Origin: an uncultured Moraxella sp.
Lineage (GTDB): Bacteria > Pseudomonadota > Gammaproteobacteria > Pseudomonadales > Moraxellaceae
Assembly (NCBI GenBank): GCA_937975585.1
Contig: CALJUC010000302.1
Span: forward strand, 1-16,603
DNA: 16,603 nt
Reading direction: 5' to 3'
Below, piece by piece: positions 13,611 to 16,603 of this stretch; within the stretch, counting starts at the first letter, position 1, and each line of letters starts with the position of its first letter. A program made the position numbers and the translations under genes. Under the pieces are notes generated by a model. It was not told the origin of the DNA. It did not search any database and worked only from the letters and a program-made list of their open reading frames with translations.

Positions 13611-15200
13611 ATGCAAAATAATCTCTTATTACCCGCCTTAATTTTTGCCCCAATTATTGCAGGGTTATTGTGTTGGTTAGTTGAAAAGGTAGATGAACGT
13701 ATCCCACGTTGGATTGCATTCTTTGGGATGTTTATCACCTTTATGATTACCGTTGTAATGTGGCAGCAAGCGTCATTTATTGGTGCTGCGCAAAGTGTTG
13801 TCGAAATGACCGCCAAGCCAGTATGGCTAGCAGAGTTTCGATTACCGTGGATTGAGACCTTAGGGGTTAGCTTCCACTTAGCGATTGATGGTTTATCATT
13901 ATTGATGGTCGCCTTAACCGCGTTCTTGGGTATGATGGCGGTCGCGTGTTCATGGACTGAAGTCAAACACCGTGTTGGTTTCTTCCATATGAACTTATTA
14001 TGGAGCTTAGGTGGCGTTATCGGTGTATTCTTGGCCATTGATATGTTCTTATTCTTCTTCTTCTGGGAGATGATGCTGATTCCAATCTATTTCTTGATTG
14101 CGATTTGGGGACATAACGCTATTAACGGTAAAACCAAAGAATACGCAGCAACCAAGTTCTTTATCTATACCCAAGCGTCTGGTCTAATCATGTTGATTGG
14201 TATCTTATTCTTGGTGATGATGAATGCTGCAACCACTGGCCGTTTAAGCTTTAACTACATGGATTTATTGGGTACCGATTTAGGTAAATGGGAATACCCA
14301 GTCATGTTGTTATTCTTTATCGGTTTTGCGGTAAAACTACCAATCTTCCCATTGCACGGCTGGTTACCGGATGCGCACGCGCAAGCACCTACCGCAGGTT
14401 CGGTGGACTTGGCCGGTATTTTGATTAAAACTGCGGCGTATGGTCTATTACGTTTTGTGTTGCCATTCTTCCCTGAAGCATCTGCTCAGTTTGCACCAAT
14501 CGCGATTATGCTTGGTGGTATCGGTATTTTCTACGGTGCTTGGCTAGCATTTATGCAACAAGACATCAAACGTCTATTGGCTTATACCAGTATTTCACAT
14601 ATGGGCTTTGTGGTATTAGCATTGTACGCTGGCACGTTGATGAGCTTACAAGGCTTGATGATTCAGATGCTAGCACACGGCTTAAGCTCAGCGGCTTTGT
14701 TCATCATGAGTGGTCAGTTATACGAGCGTCTACATACCCGTAACTTGGCTGTGATGGGCGGTATGTGGGGTCAAATGCGTTATTACCCACCGCTATTAAT
14801 GTTCTTTAGTGCGGCATTGATGGGTATTCCTGGTACAGGTAACTTCATCGGTGAGTTCTTAATCTTGCTAGGTTCGTTCGCGACCAATCCTATCGCGGTT
14901 ATTTTTGCCACCTTTAGCTTGGTGTGGGCAGGTTTATACGCCTTAATCATGATTTACCGCGCGTTGTTTGGTGAAAAAACCAAAACCATGGAAGAGCATT
15001 CACCGATTAAAGATATTAATACTCGTGAAGCGGCAATCTTATTGGTCTTGGCGTTTGGTTTAGTTTGGCTTGGCTTATACCCACAGTCATTCTTGGATAC
15101 CTCAGATCATAGTATGCGTTGGATTAGTGAGGCTTATCATATGGTGCAGGCTGCGCCAGCAACACAAGAGCCATTTGCTCATATGGAGGTTCAACAATGA
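13611..15200 (+). CDS. nuoM: NADH-quinone oxidoreductase subunit M (antiporter-like proton pump)
   Basis: NuoM is the middle antiporter-like subunit of the membrane arm. From ATG 13611 the product is 529 residues (one more if GTG 13608 is used), about 20 longer than E. coli. The charged residues of the proton path are present: Glu153 in FFFFWEMMLIP, Lys242 in VKLPIFPLHGWLPDAHAQAP with His249, Lys273 in LIKTAAYG, and Glu415 in GNFIGEF, which in this subunit replaces the lysine found in NuoL and NuoN. The QQDIKRLLAYTSISHMGF block (316-333) is the shared broken helix. There are about 14 membrane segments. The C-terminal tail after 495 is hydrophilic. The stop TGA overlaps the nuoN ATG by 4 nt. 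Confidence 0.96.
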   Translation: MQNNLLLPALIFAPIIAGLLCWLVEKVDERIPRWIAFFGMFITFMITVVMWQQASFIGAAQSVVEMTAKPVWLAEFRLPWIETLGVSFHLAIDGLSLLMVALTAFLGMMAVACSWTEVKHRVGFFHMNLLWSLGGVIGVFLAIDMFLFFFFWEMMLIPIYFLIAIWGHNAINGKTKEYAATKFFIYTQASGLIMLIGILFLVMMNAATTGRLSFNYMDLLGTDLGKWEYPVMLLFFIGFAVKLPIFPLHGWLPDAHAQAPTAGSVDLAGILIKTAAYGLLRFVLPFFPEASAQFAPIAIMLGGIGIFYGAWLAFMQQDIKRLLAYTSISHMGFVVLALYAGTLMSLQGLMIQMLAHGLSSAALFIMSGQLYERLHTRNLAVMGGMWGQMRYYPPLLMFFSAALMGIPGTGNFIGEFLILLGSFATNPIAVIFATFSLVWAGLYALIMIYRALFGEKTKTMEEHSPIKDINTREAAILLVLAFGLVWLGLYPQSFLDTSDHSMRWISEAYHMVQAAPATQEPFAHMEVQQ

Positions 15201-16603
15201 ATCCAGTTGTGGCATTAAATAGCAATATGCTCATGCCCTTTGCACCGATGTTAGTGTTGTCAATCACCGTCGTTGTGGCGATGATTGCCATCGCTATCAA
15301 GCGCTCAAACTTTATTGCCGGTACCATCAGTGTTATCGGCCTAAACGCTGCGTTATTTTTGTTATTGGCGCAGATGTTCGGTTATTTTTCACCGGCTCAA
15401 GGCTTTATCTCATCGCTGTTTATTGTTGACAGTTTTGCCCAGTTCAATATGGTCATTATCCTGATTAGCGCGTTGGCTTGTTTTACCTTAGCTTACGGTT
15501 ATATCGAAGGCTATGATGACCATAAAGAAGAGCTTTACTTGTTGATGCTTATCGCCACGTTGGGCGGTATGTTGATGGTTTGTAGCGATCATTTGGCATC
15601 GTTCTTTATCAGCTTAGAGTTATTATCAATTCCAATGTACGGTATGTTGGCTTATACCTATGCACGTGGTAAGTCATTGGAAGCCGGTCTAAAGTACTTG
15701 GTACTATCAGCGACTGCATCTGCCACTATGTTGATGGGTATGGCATTGATTTATGCGTTTACCGGTTCATTGGCGTTCCGCAGTATCGGTATGGGTGTGA
15801 TTGGCGGGCTACAACAAGGTCTAAGTCAACCGATGCTCGTGGTCGGTGCTGCTATGGTCTTATTTGGTGTGGCATTTAAACTATCGGCTGTACCGTTTCA
15901 TACGTGGACTCCAGACGTCTACCAAGGTGCCCCAGCACCGATTGCAACCTTCCTAGGTAGTGTTGCCAAAGTTGCGATGTTGGCATTAGGTCTACGTTTC
16001 TTATTGACCACAGCGACCTTGGCAATTCCAGCGATTGATACCGTAATCGTGGTCATTGCAAGCTTATCAATGATTGTGGGTAATATGTTGGCATTGCGTC
16101 AAACTAATATCAAACGTATGCTATCGTATTCATCAATTGCGCACTTGGGTTATGTGCTAGCGGTTGTTAGTGCAGTGAAAGACCAATCAGTTGGCTTCAC
16201 TAGCTTGTATATGGCAGTCTATGCGTTTACAACGATTGGTGCGTTTGGTGTAATGACTATCATGTCAAGCCCATACAAAATGCATGGCGAAGCTGAGGAT
16301 ATCGAGCACTATCGTGGTATTTTCTGGAAACGTCCGATTTTGACTGCTGTGATGACTGTGATGCTATTGTCATTGGCGGGTGTGCCATTGACCGCAGGCT
16401 TTATCAGTAAGTTCTTCGCGATTTTTGCAACCGTATCAGCGCAAAACTGGTGGTTAGCAGCCATGATTATCTTGGGTAGTGCGATTAGCTTGTACTATTA
16501 CTTACACTTTATGTTAGTCATGTTCAAACGTCCTCAAGAAATCCAATCACATGATGCGGTTAATCATTGGGGTATCCAAGCAGGCGGTATTATGGTAATG
16601 CTA
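15197..16603 (+). CDS. nuoN: NADH-quinone oxidoreductase subunit N (3'-truncated by window edge)
   Basis: NuoN is the proximal antiporter-like subunit, next to NuoK. The frame stays open for 469 codons to the last base; with family lengths of about 485-500 residues, only the C-terminal end should be missing. Conserved charges visible: Glu141 in ISLELLSIPMYG, Lys166 in GLKYLVLSA, Lys228 and His235 in FKLSAVPFHTWTPDVYQGAP, Lys258 in GSVAKVAM and Lys405 in LTAGFISKFF. NIKRMLSYSSIAHLGYVLA (304-322) is the broken-helix signature. The start is ATG 15197, preceded by GGAGGT at 15185-15190 with a 6-nt gap and overlapping the nuoM stop as ATGA. It is normally the last nuo gene; whether a terminator follows cannot be seen. 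Confidence 0.96.
   Translation, partial: MNPVVALNSNMLMPFAPMLVLSITVVVAMIAIAIKRSNFIAGTISVIGLNAALFLLLAQMFGYFSPAQGFISSLFIVDSFAQFNMVIILISALACFTLAYGYIEGYDDHKEELYLLMLIATLGGMLMVCSDHLASFFISLELLSIPMYGMLAYTYARGKSLEAGLKYLVLSATASATMLMGMALIYAFTGSLAFRSIGMGVIGGLQQGLSQPMLVVGAAMVLFGVAFKLSAVPFHTWTPDVYQGAPAPIATFLGSVAKVAMLALGLRFLLTTATLAIPAIDTVIVVIASLSMIVGNMLALRQTNIKRMLSYSSIAHLGYVLAVVSAVKDQSVGFTSLYMAVYAFTTIGAFGVMTIMSSPYKMHGEAEDIEHYRGIFWKRPILTAVMTVMLLSLAGVPLTAGFISKFFAIFATVSAQNWWLAAMIILGSAISLYYYLHFMLVMFKRPQEIQSHDAVNHWGIQAGGIMVML

Noticed and set aside
13571..14038. Antisense 155-codon open frame within nuoM
   Set aside because: It is opposite highly conserved nuoM membrane helices; its Asn/Thr/Lys/Ile-rich composition is what reversed hydrophobic codons give.
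1186..15325. Frequent GGTACC hexamers across the operon, considered as a repeated motif or uptake signal
   Set aside because: Most fall in frame as Gly-Thr encoded by the favoured GGT and ACC codons, so codon preference explains them.
1..16603. Search for mobile elements, CRISPR arrays, tRNAs, rRNAs and defence-type or unknown gene clusters
   Set aside because: Apart from the lolA-nuoA interval, the nuoA-nuoB and nuoB-nuoCD gaps and a few nucleotides at other junctions, the DNA is accounted for by lolA and canonical nuo genes; no repeats, terminal inverted repeats or foreign genes were seen.

Overview
The window is an almost complete operon for respiratory complex I (proton-pumping NADH:quinone oxidoreductase, NDH-1), preceded by the 3' part of lolA. 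All recognisable genes lie on the + strand. The fused nuoCD gene, the subunit order A-B-CD-E-F-G-H-I-J-K-L-M-N and the close similarity of every subunit to gammaproteobacterial NDH-1 point to a gammaproteobacterium. The moderately AT-rich codon use, the long hydrophilic tails on NuoA and NuoJ and the enlarged NuoG suggest Moraxellaceae (Moraxella or Psychrobacter-like). The family is an inference from remembered proteins, not from a search.

Layout. Bases 1-552 hold the end of lolA, the periplasmic lipoprotein chaperone, closed by an intrinsic terminator at 621-644. Bases 645-1036 contain no gene I can support; they should hold the nuo promoter and leader, with one weak sigma70-like candidate and one inverted repeat. 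From 1037 to the window end come nuoA, nuoB, nuoCD, nuoE, nuoF, nuoG, nuoH, nuoI, nuoJ, nuoK, nuoL, nuoM and nuoN. NuoN is cut off at the right edge, probably a few tens of residues short.

How the genes work together. NuoE, NuoF and NuoG form the NADH dehydrogenase module (FMN and a chain of Fe-S clusters). NuoB, NuoCD and NuoI form the connecting module, carrying electrons through the N6a/N6b and N2 clusters to the quinone site, which NuoH closes in the membrane. NuoA, J, K, L, M and N form the membrane arm that pumps protons. Ligand cysteines and the key membrane Glu/Lys residues look intact in every subunit, so the enzyme should be functional.

Operon architecture. From nuoCD onward the genes are packed with gaps of 12 nt or less or with stop/start overlaps (nuoE/F, G/H, I/J, J/K, M/N), implying translational coupling. 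The two exceptions are the nuoA-nuoB gap (78 nt) and the nuoB-nuoCD gap (103 nt). Both contain strong RNA hairpins, and the second has a terminator-like element. These gaps, and a charged insertion of about 60 residues in NuoG, are the least ordinary things here. I found no mobile element, CRISPR array, RNA gene or novel defence-type system; the window is mainly a conserved housekeeping locus.
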